The position numbers and the translations under genes were made by a program. A stretch of 57,917 nt of DNA from Bacteriovoracaceae bacterium (GTDB taxonomy: Bacteria; Bdellovibrionota; Bacteriovoracia; Bacteriovoracales; Bacteriovoracaceae), in the NCBI GenBank assembly GCA_029865945.1, contig JARXAH010000074.1, positions 1 through 57,917 on the forward strand. The letters are read 5' to 3'. Positions within the stretch are counted from its first letter, which is position 1. Each line of letters starts with the position of its first letter. A model generated the notes under the pieces. It ran no database searches, was not told the origin of the DNA, and worked only from the letters and a program-made list of their open reading frames with translations. This document shows positions 11,166-19,707 of the stretch, in pieces.

Positions 11166-11780
11166 TCTAGATTTTAAAATTTTTTCTCGAAAGGAGTTGT
11201 AGGCATTAAAACAGTTCATAAAAGTGACATTTCTTTGTTTTAGATGAAATTAAAATTTTAACTTCCGATGGATAGGAATTTGGCAGAAAAAAATTTACTA
11301 GCACGGAAAAAGAAACTTTTGAACTTGCAACAACGATGCAAAATTTTGATTATAAATTAATATTTCTCAAGCGATCATAAGATACACTGAAGTATTTTTC
11401 AAAAACACTAAATATTAAATTTACTGAAAAATGTTTTGGAAATATTATGGCCGATGGAGTTTGTGAAAAGATAAATCCTAGTTGTCAGTTAATATAACTG
11501 AAATGATAAAAAAGATTAGTTTTTCAGGAACAGATGAATTTAGTGCGATTTCACAGAAGGTTACTTAAAAGGTCGGTATAATTTTCAAACCACTGTTATC
11601 AGAATTCTCCATTAGCACTTGCTTCTTTTTTTCATCTTGATCATTTCATTTTTTATACAAATAAAAACAAGGTACATTTTACCCGTGCATCGCAATCTTC
11701 TAATTTATCGTACGATCAATTACGATTAGATTTTTATTTTTTTAAATCAATATTCCACAAATGCTAAAAGGAATTACATT
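11166..11780. other. Intergenic region with gene remnant
   Basis: 615 bases between the last small secreted gene and the large carbohydrate-active protein. It contains the decayed fragment annotated at 11300-11497. The promoter of the 11781 gene must lie in the last 200 bases, but no clear -35/-10 pair could be chosen in this AT-rich stretch. Confidence 0.35.
11300..11497 (+). pseudogene. Probable remnant of a small secreted protein gene
   Basis: One frame reads STEKETFELATTMQNFDYKL, then an in-frame TAA at 11379-11381, then FTEKCFGNIMADGVCEKINP and a stop at 11495-11497. The amino-acid content (Cys, Lys, Asn) is like the secreted proteins upstream. There is no start codon or signal peptide. 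I read it as a decayed paralogue-like gene; evidence is composition only. Confidence 0.25.
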
Positions 11781-14700
11781 ATGGGAGAAGACATTTCAAG
11801 ATTACGTATCTTTGCAATACGTGTTTCGATGGTTGTTTTGGGGATTTTACCTACGCAAACAATAATGGCACAAACGAATTTACTCCTTTCTATCGACCAA
11901 ATTCATACAACGGTAGTTAATAGCAATGCCAACGTCACAGTGATTGCGCCAACAACTTTTACCGTTAAAGGAAGTTGTCATTTTAATTTCAGCACCCAAG
12001 TTTCCCTCTACGGCACGGGAACAAGTGGCCAGCAAACGACGACGTGCCAATCCTCAAATAGCTTTCAAATTACGTTTCAAAATATTTCGTTGGGATATAA
12101 ATATATAAAAGCTGTACAGTCTAAAAGTGGGGCCTCTGATCTTACCTCTGCCAGCATCCTAATTAAGGTAGAAGATCAACCAACAACGCTCCCCTCGTTT
12201 ACTCCCAGTGCCACTAGTACCTCTGGTTCTGGAAATCATTGCTCACCTCCCTTGCCATCATCGAAACCCTCTACCCAGATATGGGTTATTCATGGGCAAA
12301 GCAATGCGCAAGGTGAGCAGGCGCCCGGAGGTTCCACTCCTGGACAAAGCATTCTCAATACAAATGTGGCCATGGAATTTAGATCGACAGGTGGCCCAGA
12401 GGGTTCACTCATTGCCTATAATGAAACGTTGTCTGATTGTGGAATTGGAGAATGGGAACCTATTGCCGGATTAGGAGTCGTACACGCAAAATCTAAATGT
12501 CACAATCTCATGTGGAATTTCAGTCTGCGGTATCATGAGTTAACCGGCCACAAAGTTGTTGTTGTCCCGGCGTTTCGTGGGGCAACGGCCGTAACGGGAA
12601 AAGGAGCACAAGTTTTTGGCATGAATGAATACTGGATGAATTATTCTGGTTTTCAAGGTTACAACGCCATGGTGCAAAAAATTAATAAGGCCAAATTAAA
12701 ACTCCCTGGTGCTTCTGTGAATTTTTTATTTTACCTGGGTGAGTATGACGCGTTTGCTTTGCAAAATGGATCTATGAGCAAAGAAGAATTTAAAAATTTA
12801 TTAAAAAATTATATAAATAAAATCATTGCTGATACGGGAGCTGAGACCATTTATTCCTCTATCATGCATTATTTGAGTGCAAATTTATCTTTCAAAGATG
12901 GCGTTGATAAATTAGCAGAAGCACAAAATGAACTTTCTCTTGAAATGCCAACAAAATTTAAAATTGTTTATGATTCACGTCCACTAATGGATCCTCTCTA
13001 TCATCATCCCAATGACTTTATTCATTTAAGTCCTGCCGGTCTGGATATGGTTGGGAAAAAAAGTGCGGAAGGGGTTGCCCAGTCGATGAATTGCGATAGC
13101 GGGCCTAATCCTCTGCCCACCGCCACGCCCACGCCATCTTCCTCATCAGAAACTTTTGGCCCAACGCCAGGAATCGATGAACTAAAAATAACTCATATCG
13201 CAACGACAAAAGTGAACATGGGAGTCGGAGATGGTGGACGTCCCATAACTGTCTCATCTAATTTTTTGATTCAGGGAAATTGTCGTCCCACTCAAAATAG
13301 CAATGTTTTCATTTATGGAACGGGAACATCTCAGCAAACCCTTTGTCTGAGTAATCATACTTTTAAAATCGCGCTTAATGAAATTAGCACAGGTGTTAAA
13401 GAAATTTTTGCCACTCAATATGCCAATCCTAATATTGTTTCGAATAAAATCTGGATAAATGTTTCCTCTGAGATTAACACTCCTCCTACTTATACTCCTA
13501 CGCCCACCCCTACCGTGACGCCACCAACAACAGAACCTGGCGTTGGAAGTTTGATTAATTTAAGTCAATCCATCATGCTCAACTACAATGGGTGGGGAAA
13601 TGCACCGCAATTAATCGATGAACAAGATCTTATCGGCCAAGTTGATCCAAGAAGTAATCCCGATGTAGGAGGATTATTTCAAACAATGTGGCAGGATAAT
13701 TATCGCTACGGCGCGAAGTGGTCCCACGCTTTTTCTTTTGGACAACTGGATTTGCGCGGAAAGTATGAATTAAGTGATGTGTGTATTTATAGTTCCAACG
13801 CAGGAAAAATTAAATTTTTTGCTGTAGAGCACGCTACTTCCAGTATCAGTTCTGAAACTTTTTTAGGAGAATTAACCAATCTCAATCTCGATCGCTGGAA
13901 GTGCACAAAACTCAATAATTCTGTTCAAGTAAGATACTTGCGAATCAAGCCAGAAAATTTTGGCTGGAACGATCAATTTGAATTGCGCGCCATCCAAGGT
14001 AAAGAAATGGCGCTATTTGGCATACAAAAAACTTCCCTCGAATCTCTACCGACGGCAAATCCAAGAACATTTGCGAAGCGTCCTTATATGGACCATTTCA
14101 TTGGAGTCAATCAACATCGCTGGCCGTGGATCAATGGCGATAAACCAGGTGATCGAATTTATAACCAAAATAATTTTGGTGCTGAACCTTTTGGATCACT
14201 TCGATTGTATGTACCACTTGCATGGATCAGTGATGAATCCAATCAAGCATTCAATCCTCAAAAGCAGACGGATATGGATCACTTGTTTGAATATTTACGC
14301 ACGACTCCCAGTAAAACGACTGGATTATTTTTAGATGCCCATCCCATCTTCATCGGGCCAACAAAACTAATGTCTCGTTTTCCTGCTTTTGATCAATGGC
14401 AAAAAAAATATTACGAACTAAAAGCAATTGATCATTCGCAAAATGGCGGCAGTCAATTTGGATTTCATCCGCGAGCATGGGAATCCTTTGCCAGATTTGT
14501 TGAAATAGCTACCGATCATTGGAAAGATGATATTCAAATGATTGAAAATGATAATGAGCGCGATCTTAATTGGTTTGGATTAGATAACACCAATGACCAA
14601 GGACTCCCTAAAGATCCCACCCAACCAAGCATGTATGATTACTACACTCTTCCTTTAGAACATGCTGCTTCACTCAGTGCAATCTATGATGGCCATGAAG

Positions 14701-15731
14701 GAACATTGGCCAGTATTGATCGCGGCGTTTCACAAATGATAGGAAGAGAGGGCAAACCCATCAAATTATCCATGACGGGAACTTGGAATCCAGACTCCCA
14801 ATATCCCATGATGATGCGCTACTGGTTTAAGGAAAATAGAAGTGATTCAAAAATTGCGTTCGACATCCTCAACTACCATCGCTATGGATTAAAGGGAGCT
14901 TACCCGAGGACTCCGGGACAATGTTTTTGGGATCCCAACACGCCCATGCAATTGCCTTTAAGCCCAGAGGAAGACAAACTTTATTTGGAAATGAAAAAAC
15001 TCTCCGAAAATCGTGAAAGATTTTTTCCCGATCTTGATATTATGCTCTCGGAATTTGGGAATGACACCAGGTCAATTCGTGAAGGTTCCACTTCTGATAC
15101 GAATGATTGGTATTGCTATAATCCCACGCTAGCGAGGATTTTACCTGGAAGTACGGCCAGTAATATAAAAGATCGCGAACAAGTTCAAGCAGAATGGGCA
15201 ATTCGTGCTTATATGGCCGGAGCGGCTGCCAATTTTGATCGCATGCACTACTACACACTTTCCGACATGGACGCGAACAATTTTTATTGGTATTTGGCCT
15301 CTGGTGTAACAGCTCATGAAGGAACAGCTGCCAAAATAAGTTATTACTACATTAACACCTTGATGAATGTGCTAAAGGGCACTAAATTTGATTCTATCGT
15401 ATCCAATATTGATTTCTCAAAAGTTGGCTATCAATCCGCTGAGATGAGTAATTATAAAACGCCAGCTATCTATCGCTTTAAAGGTAATCGCTCGGCCCAA
15501 GAAAAGAAAACAGTTTACTCAATATGGTCTCCGACAACCAACGGTAAAAATTTTCAGTACAACTATTCTTTAAGCGGATTACCAATCGGAGCAACAGCAA
15601 AAATAATTAAACTGAAAGATGGTTACCTAAATGGAATGGAATCGGTGCAAACAATAGGAGCAAACGGAATTCTGAATTTATTGGTAACAGAATCTCCTAC
15701 CTTTGTGGTCTTGCCGAATGTTTATGAGTGA
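11781..15731 (+). CDS. Secreted multidomain carbohydrate-active protein (SGNH esterase + glycoside hydrolase)
   Basis: 1316 residues, signal peptide about 1-30 (ending TIMAQ). Modules in order: Ig-like beta domain (about 31-128); SGNH/sialate O-acetylesterase-like domain (about 165-435) with catalytic Ser in WVIHGQSNAQGEQ (near 173) and the Asp/His pair in NDFIHLSPAG (near 411-414); a Thr/Pro linker; a second Ig-like domain similar to the first (about 463-565, both with YGTGTS and a Cys pair); another TPTPT linker; a discoidin-like sugar-binding domain (about 590-745); a TIM-barrel glycoside hydrolase (about 765-1215) with probable acid/base Glu in IENDNERDLNWF (near 921) and nucleophile Glu in IMLSEFGND (near 1088); and a short C-terminal beta domain. 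It likely deacetylates and cleaves an acylated polysaccharide outside the cell. Substrate and GH family are not assigned. Confidence 0.75.
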   Translation: MGEDISRLRIFAIRVSMVVLGILPTQTIMAQTNLLLSIDQIHTTVVNSNANVTVIAPTTFTVKGSCHFNFSTQVSLYGTGTSGQQTTTCQSSNSFQITFQNISLGYKYIKAVQSKSGASDLTSASILIKVEDQPTTLPSFTPSATSTSGSGNHCSPPLPSSKPSTQIWVIHGQSNAQGEQAPGGSTPGQSILNTNVAMEFRSTGGPEGSLIAYNETLSDCGIGEWEPIAGLGVVHAKSKCHNLMWNFSLRYHELTGHKVVVVPAFRGATAVTGKGAQVFGMNEYWMNYSGFQGYNAMVQKINKAKLKLPGASVNFLFYLGEYDAFALQNGSMSKEEFKNLLKNYINKIIADTGAETIYSSIMHYLSANLSFKDGVDKLAEAQNELSLEMPTKFKIVYDSRPLMDPLYHHPNDFIHLSPAGLDMVGKKSAEGVAQSMNCDSGPNPLPTATPTPSSSSETFGPTPGIDELKITHIATTKVNMGVGDGGRPITVSSNFLIQGNCRPTQNSNVFIYGTGTSQQTLCLSNHTFKIALNEISTGVKEIFATQYANPNIVSNKIWINVSSEINTPPTYTPTPTPTVTPPTTEPGVGSLINLSQSIMLNYNGWGNAPQLIDEQDLIGQVDPRSNPDVGGLFQTMWQDNYRYGAKWSHAFSFGQLDLRGKYELSDVCIYSSNAGKIKFFAVEHATSSISSETFLGELTNLNLDRWKCTKLNNSVQVRYLRIKPENFGWNDQFELRAIQGKEMALFGIQKTSLESLPTANPRTFAKRPYMDHFIGVNQHRWPWINGDKPGDRIYNQNNFGAEPFGSLRLYVPLAWISDESNQAFNPQKQTDMDHLFEYLRTTPSKTTGLFLDAHPIFIGPTKLMSRFPAFDQWQKKYYELKAIDHSQNGGSQFGFHPRAWESFARFVEIATDHWKDDIQMIENDNERDLNWFGLDNTNDQGLPKDPTQPSMYDYYTLPLEHAASLSAIYDGHEGTLASIDRGVSQMIGREGKPIKLSMTGTWNPDSQYPMMMRYWFKENRSDSKIAFDILNYHRYGLKGAYPRTPGQCFWDPNTPMQLPLSPEEDKLYLEMKKLSENRERFFPDLDIMLSEFGNDTRSIREGSTSDTNDWYCYNPTLARILPGSTASNIKDREQVQAEWAIRAYMAGAAANFDRMHYYTLSDMDANNFYWYLASGVTAHEGTAAKISYYYINTLMNVLKGTKFDSIVSNIDFSKVGYQSAEMSNYKTPAIYRFKGNRSAQEKKTVYSIWSPTTNGKNFQYNYSLSGLPIGATAKIIKLKDGYLNGMESVQTIGANGILNLLVTESPTFVVLPNVYE

Positions 15732-15905
15732 TACCAAATCCGTTTAATCTTCATCTACGTTGTCGGCCATCGACTTCTTCGGAATCCAAATCGTTGGATT
15801 CCTCAACCTGCGACGTGCACTAGCACGTCTCGTCGTTTCAGCCTCATGAAGAGTAAAGCCTTTTACTCTTCACCCTAGTACCTGAAAATTAAACGGAATT
15901 GGTAT
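15731..15905. repeat. Structured repeat, copy B
   Basis: 175 bases starting at the last base of the stop codon of the 1316-residue protein. Ends 15731-15748 and 15888-15905 pair with one mismatch over 18. Inside are three perfect hairpins: GGAATCCAA/TTGGATTCC (15781-15802, loop ATCG), GACGTGC/GCACGTC (15812-15829) and GAAGAGTAAA/TTTACTCTTC (15848-15871). Read on the minus strand it has the same hairpin order as copy E. Could also end transcription of the gene before it. Confidence 0.85.
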
Positions 15906-15919
15906 GATTTGAGTAAATA

Positions 15920-16022
15920 TACTGGTTCGGTTTTGAATTTCCAGTGAGTAGCTGAGGAGGAGAACGTATTTTCTATACGTGGACGACGAAGATGCCACTG
16001 GAAATTTAAAACAGGACCGGTA
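15920..16022. repeat. Structured repeat, copy C
   Basis: 103 bases, 14 bases after copy B and 21 bases before the stop codon of the UbiG-like gene. Ends 15920-15946 and 15996-16022 pair over about 27 positions with few mismatches (CAGTG/CACTG at the inner edge). One hairpin ACGTAT/ATACGT (15964-15980), followed by GGACGACGAAGATG, which is nearly the same as the segment at that place in copy E. The outer sequence CGGTTTTGAATTTCCAGTG recurs in copies D and F. Confidence 0.85.
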
Positions 16023-16043
16023 CAGCTTGGTGGGATTTGCTGC

Positions 16044-16775
16044 TTATGATTTTTTAGTACAACAACCCGCGTATGAGGTTAATAAGGATTTTGTCCAGGA
16101 AAAGCCAATACCTGGAATAACCTTCCGCGCAAATAAACTTTTCCAAATACTAAAATTAAAAATAATCGGTCGTATTCCTGACTGGAAATTAATTTCTAAG
16201 TTTGCCTCATCTAGCATTTTCTTTAATTCTGCGGGCGTAATAAACAGGGAAAGTACATGAAGATTTTTGGGAGTGTTGGGAACAAGCCATTCTACTAATT
16301 TGATGATGACAAAAAAAGAAATCCAATTTCTATTGAAGGTATGAAAATAAAATTTTCCACCTCTTCGTAAAACACGACTTGCTTCACGAACAACCTCTAC
16401 TGGATTATTAACGTGTTCAAGTAAATCCATCGCACAAACAACATCGAAGGATTCATCTTCGAAGGGAAGTTTTCTTACGTCACCTTTAATGTATTGTACG
16501 CTTTTAGTGAGATCATGCTTTTTTGCAACATCAAGGGACGACTGGCTAATATCCACACCAGTTACCTTGTGCCCGTAGGTAGCAAGTTGATTAGAAAGAA
16601 ACCCACCTCCACTTCCAAGGTCTAGAATTTTTAATTTTTCATTCTTATGAAGATTGCAAATCCACGCATTTTTAAAATTCCCTTCTTCCCTAAGCAAGGC
16701 AACGGGATCTCTATCGTCTGTATACCACCGGTCGCCATACTCTTCATAAATTTGATTATTAACTTCGTTTCGCAC
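16044..16775 (-). CDS. UbiG-like SAM-dependent methyltransferase
   Basis: About 243 residues from a GTG at 16775, preferred over the ATG at 16853 because GAGG lies 6 bases upstream, it reduces the overlap with the preceding gene to 17 bases, and UbiG relatives start at VNNQIYEEYGDRWY. SAM-binding motif I is ILDLGSGGGFLSNQLA, with GVDIS as the ribose-binding acidic strand and VCAMDLLEHVNNP as motif II. The family methylates hydroxyls of polyprenyl phenols or catechols. As the last gene of the type III polyketide synthase operon it probably methylates the phenolic lipid product. The cytoplasmic enzyme may associate with membrane through the hydrophobic WISFFVIIKLVEWLV segment. Confidence 0.8.
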   Translation of the reverse strand: MRNEVNNQIYEEYGDRWYTDDRDPVALLREEGNFKNAWICNLHKNEKLKILDLGSGGGFLSNQLATYGHKVTGVDISQSSLDVAKKHDLTKSVQYIKGDVRKLPFEDESFDVVCAMDLLEHVNNPVEVVREASRVLRRGGKFYFHTFNRNWISFFVIIKLVEWLVPNTPKNLHVLSLFITPAELKKMLDEANLEINFQSGIRPIIFNFSIWKSLFARKVIPGIGFSWTKSLLTSYAGCCTKKS

Positions 16776-17448
16776 CGAAACCTCTGTAAAAAACTTTGGC
16801 GAGTAATTGAAGTGGACTCGCAGGTGTTTTTTTAAAGTATGGTTGATATTCAAGATTTTTAATTAATCTAGCATCTTTATTGTTAGCTCCTAAGATTAGG
16901 TAGATGCTCCAGGTAATCGATAGTAATAAATGGGAAGATGACCAATGAGGTGTAAACCATATCATGCCAAAAAATGAAGTATAAATCGGATGTCTTATCC
17001 AACGATATGGCCCTTCATAAGGAATTTTGTAATTCAAGGGTTTATTCTTTAAGTGTTTCCACCACTGCTCCATTCCTATTTGCCTCATAGCACCAGTTGC
17101 ATAAATCGACCATGCCATGAGTATCCAGCTAAAAATATAAAAAATATTCATTATCACTTTCGACACGCCAATAAATTCCATCTTGGGCCCAAAAGGAATC
17201 CAAAAAAAGTACATAACTAAGAGGGCAACACTTGCATGAGTAGCATAAATAGTCATATGTAGCTTGGGTGGAAATGTACCTGTTAACTTTCTGCCTTTCG
17301 CAGAAAGTAGAAACGTGTGCGGTATAGTAAAAAACATAAGGAGCAAAAAATCCCAAATTGCGCTCTCGATTAATGAAGCATTTTGCTTGGAAAAATAACT
17401 ATCATCTCTTAGGAAAAAAAATAATCCGAAAATCGCCAAGTGAAACAA
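16759..17448 (-). CDS. Membrane protein of the NnrU / isoprenylcysteine methyltransferase superfamily
   Basis: At least 229 residues with five or six membrane segments. The EGPYRWIRHPIYTSFFG motif is the SAM/product site of the ICMT/PEMT-like methyltransferase superfamily. The TTG at 17448 is the only conventional start, yet the frame upstream of it encodes the rest of a good first membrane helix (NKLFVIIFGILNFILF) back to a TAA, and the only possible initiators there are ATT or ATA, with AAGG in place before the ATT. The true start may therefore be a rare ATT. It sits 41 bases after the YceI gene and overlaps the UbiG-like gene. Likely methylates a membrane-dissolved phenolic lipid. Confidence 0.7.
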   Translation of the reverse strand: MFHLAIFGLFFFLRDDSYFSKQNASLIESAIWDFLLLMFFTIPHTFLLSAKGRKLTGTFPPKLHMTIYATHASVALLVMYFFWIPFGPKMEFIGVSKVIMNIFYIFSWILMAWSIYATGAMRQIGMEQWWKHLKNKPLNYKIPYEGPYRWIRHPIYTSFFGMIWFTPHWSSSHLLLSITWSIYLILGANNKDARLIKNLEYQPYFKKTPASPLQLLAKVFYRGFGAKRS

Positions 17449-17489
17449 AATGAAATTTAAAATTCCAAAAATGATAACGAATAATTTGT

Positions 17490-18122
17490 TTATTTTAATG
17501 TTGCCTTACCTTGAATTTCAAAAATCTCCCCAAGTTTGGCCACTACGATGCTGGGGTCTTCAATTCCAGCTTCAATAAATGAAAAATTTGTAGAAAATGT
17601 TATTTCGTAGGAGGCATCATCGTTTATCTTTTTGATTTCATATTTAAGCTTTCGGTTTAATTTTTTATCTTTGATGGATAACTCGATATCCATTTCTCCG
17701 GTTTTATTGTCGACTAAATCAATACTATCTTTAGTGGCCGCACTGATGGTGGGAAATTTTTCTGTGTCCAAACATTTTTTCCACATTTTTTCATTTCTTG
17801 AATCCTTATCTGTATCTAAACTTGATGCTGCAATCGATAGGGAAATATTTTTTATCGTATTTCCATTTTGTTCATACGTTAGTGAGAAGACCTTGGCGTA
17901 TCCATCAAATTCGGTCGTGAACATTTTAAGTTTGGTTGAAGTTCCGGTGAATTTTAAAAAATTTTTTGGGTTCTTGGACTCATCAAAAGAAGCATAATTA
18001 AACTTTGTTTCTTTAACATTAGTCGTAATCTTCGTCTCTTTTAGATCTTTTTTTATGGGTTTGGCCTGGATGGTAGAAACATAAGTACTGCAAAATAACA
18101 TCAAAATAAAAATCCCTTTCAT
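17490..18122 (-). CDS. YceI-family periplasmic lipid-binding protein
   Basis: 210 residues; signal peptide about 1-20 (MKGIFILMLFCSTYVSTIQA). The mature part has the YceI lipocalin-like pattern: NFLKFTGTSTKLKMFTTEFDG, ISLSIAASSLDTDKDSRNEKMW and LDTEKFPTISAATKDSI. YceI proteins hold an isoprenoid or other long amphipathic molecule in a beta-barrel. The start overlaps the preceding methyltransferase stop by 4 bases, so they are translationally coupled. Here it probably carries the phenolic lipid made by the operon across the periplasm. Confidence 0.8.
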   Translation of the reverse strand: MKGIFILMLFCSTYVSTIQAKPIKKDLKETKITTNVKETKFNYASFDESKNPKNFLKFTGTSTKLKMFTTEFDGYAKVFSLTYEQNGNTIKNISLSIAASSLDTDKDSRNEKMWKKCLDTEKFPTISAATKDSIDLVDNKTGEMDIELSIKDKKLNRKLKYEIKKINDDASYEITFSTNFSFIEAGIEDPSIVVAKLGEIFEIQGKATLK

Positions 18123-18649
18123 AAAAATAGTCTCCCTGTAATTTTTTTTTCTAAGTGTACACGATTGAAAATAAGAATTAGGTTAAGAGGAAAAAATATA
18201 ACTAAAGTCCAGTAAGCATGAAACAAGTAAGGCAAAGCAAAGAACTCTAAAATAACTGCTAAGTAACTAGGATGAGCAATAAAATGGAAAATTCCCTCTC
18301 GAGAGATAGGTTGGTTTTTTACGGCATAAATTTTTGCTGTCCAGTGAACCCCCAAAGCGCGCATGCTCTCCATCCTGAGAACCTGGGCGATGGTAAGCAA
18401 GAGGTAACAACCCATGGCCGGCAGGCCAAACAAAGTATTTTGTTGCGTGAGTGATTCCGTCATAAAAAAAATAAACCAAGACACGTGAAAGAAATAGACA
18501 AAGTAGTGCTCGTAGCGACTAAGCAGTTTTGCATTATGGTTTCGCAATAATATTTTTTCATTTCTGTGCGAAAGATTTATTTCGTACAATCGCGCAAGCA
18601 AGATAACGCCAAATAGAAGAAAAAAATGGTGATAAAATTTTGTATCCAT
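18119..18649 (-). CDS. Isoprenylcysteine carboxyl methyltransferase-like enzyme (SrsB/BpsB type)
   Basis: 176 residues with four or five membrane helices. The C-terminal motif REGIFHFIAHPSYLAVILEF (R-x-x-x-x-x-x-x-HP-x-Y) is that of ICMT-family proteins encoded next to bacterial type III polyketide synthases, such as SrsB of Streptomyces and BpsB of Bacillus, which O-methylate alkylresorcinols or alkylpyrones. Its start shares a base with the stop of the polyketide synthase gene (TAATG), the same gene adjacency. Acts in the inner membrane with SAM. Confidence 0.8.
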   Translation of the reverse strand: MDTKFYHHFFLLFGVILLARLYEINLSHRNEKILLRNHNAKLLSRYEHYFVYFFHVSWFIFFMTESLTQQNTLFGLPAMGCYLLLTIAQVLRMESMRALGVHWTAKIYAVKNQPISREGIFHFIAHPSYLAVILEFFALPYLFHAYWTLVIFFPLNLILIFNRVHLEKKITGRLFL

Positions 18650-19707
18650 TAGGATTCTCTAACTAAAATCATTTCCGCGCAAAACGCGGGCCCCATGGCA
18701 AGCATAAGTCCAAATGCTTTTTCATCTCTTTTAACTAGCGAATTAATTGATCTCTCTAAAACATTAATCACTGAAACCGAAGACATGTTTCCATGTTCTC
18801 TGAGGCTCTGGTAACTTTTGTTTAATTCTTCTGAATGAAGGTTTAATGATTCTTCCATCGCCGCAAGAACTTTAGGCCCACCCGGGTGAGAGATATAAAA
18901 CTTAATATTGTCTTGATTCAATTGATTGTTTGTTAAAAATTGTTTCACCGCTGGTACGAGCTCATCAGTTACAATTTTGGGAACGTCACCGGAGAGGACA
19001 AGCTTGAAACCCTGATCGACGATGTCCCATCCCATGATTCTTTCTGTCTTTGGAAAAAAACTACTTTCTGAGTTATAAACTTCATAGGCAGCTTTAGTTC
19101 TCCAAGGATGTTCACTTCCCACCATGATGATAGCACCAGCTCCATCAGCGAAAAGAGATGTTCCAATAATATTAGACATACTGAGATCATGGACTTGAAA
19201 AGTGAGGGAGCAAAGCTCAGTGGCCAAAATTAAAACAGATTCTTTTGGATAGGCCTTAAGATAATCGTGGGCCCTTGCCATGCAGGCAACTCCTCCTAAA
19301 CAGCCAAGGCCGAAGATGGGAAGTCGTTTCGTTTTTTTCGAAAAGGGAAAGAGATTCATTAGCCTTGCTTCAAGTGAAGGAATTGTCAGCCCAGTAATCG
19401 TAGTAGAAATGATCAATGAAATATCTTCAAGGGGAAATTTTAGTTGATTACTCATATACTCTAAGTTTTGGATCTGTAAGTTTAACGCCATTTCCTGCCA
19501 ATGATTATTTCGAAGCTCAAGACCATTTAAATTTCTAAAATTCTCCATGGGCAGCGACAAGCGACGCTTTTCCACTAGAGCATTTCTAAAAATCTTATCA
19601 ATCACCTCACTCTTTGAGGGATGAATCGATCCGATATAGTGACTCAACTCTGCTTGAGTGTATTCATGTTTAGGAAAAGAAGTTTTCGCTTTGATGATGA
19701 AGGACAT
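18649..19707 (-). CDS. Type III polyketide synthase (chalcone/stilbene synthase family)
   Basis: 352 residues, the full family length. The catalytic triad is visible: Cys136 in GLGCLGGVA, His274 in YISHPGGPK and Asn307 in GNMSSVSV. It should extend a long-chain acyl-CoA with malonyl units and cyclise it to an alkylresorcinol or alkylpyrone; the C-terminal GPAFCAEMILV fits the family. GGAG lies 8 bases before the ATG, inside the end of the preceding oxidoreductase gene whose stop directly abuts this start. Central enzyme of the cluster. Acyl chain and ring type cannot be told from sequence alone. Confidence 0.9.
   Translation of the reverse strand: MSFIIKAKTSFPKHEYTQAELSHYIGSIHPSKSEVIDKIFRNALVEKRRLSLPMENFRNLNGLELRNNHWQEMALNLQIQNLEYMSNQLKFPLEDISLIISTTITGLTIPSLEARLMNLFPFSKKTKRLPIFGLGCLGGVACMARAHDYLKAYPKESVLILATELCSLTFQVHDLSMSNIIGTSLFADGAGAIIMVGSEHPWRTKAAYEVYNSESSFFPKTERIMGWDIVDQGFKLVLSGDVPKIVTDELVPAVKQFLTNNQLNQDNIKFYISHPGGPKVLAAMEESLNLHSEELNKSYQSLREHGNMSSVSVINVLERSINSLVKRDEKAFGLMLAMGPAFCAEMILVRES

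Noticed and set aside
15979-16260. 93-codon plus-strand frame
   Set aside because: Made of repeat C and the antisense of the UbiG-like gene.
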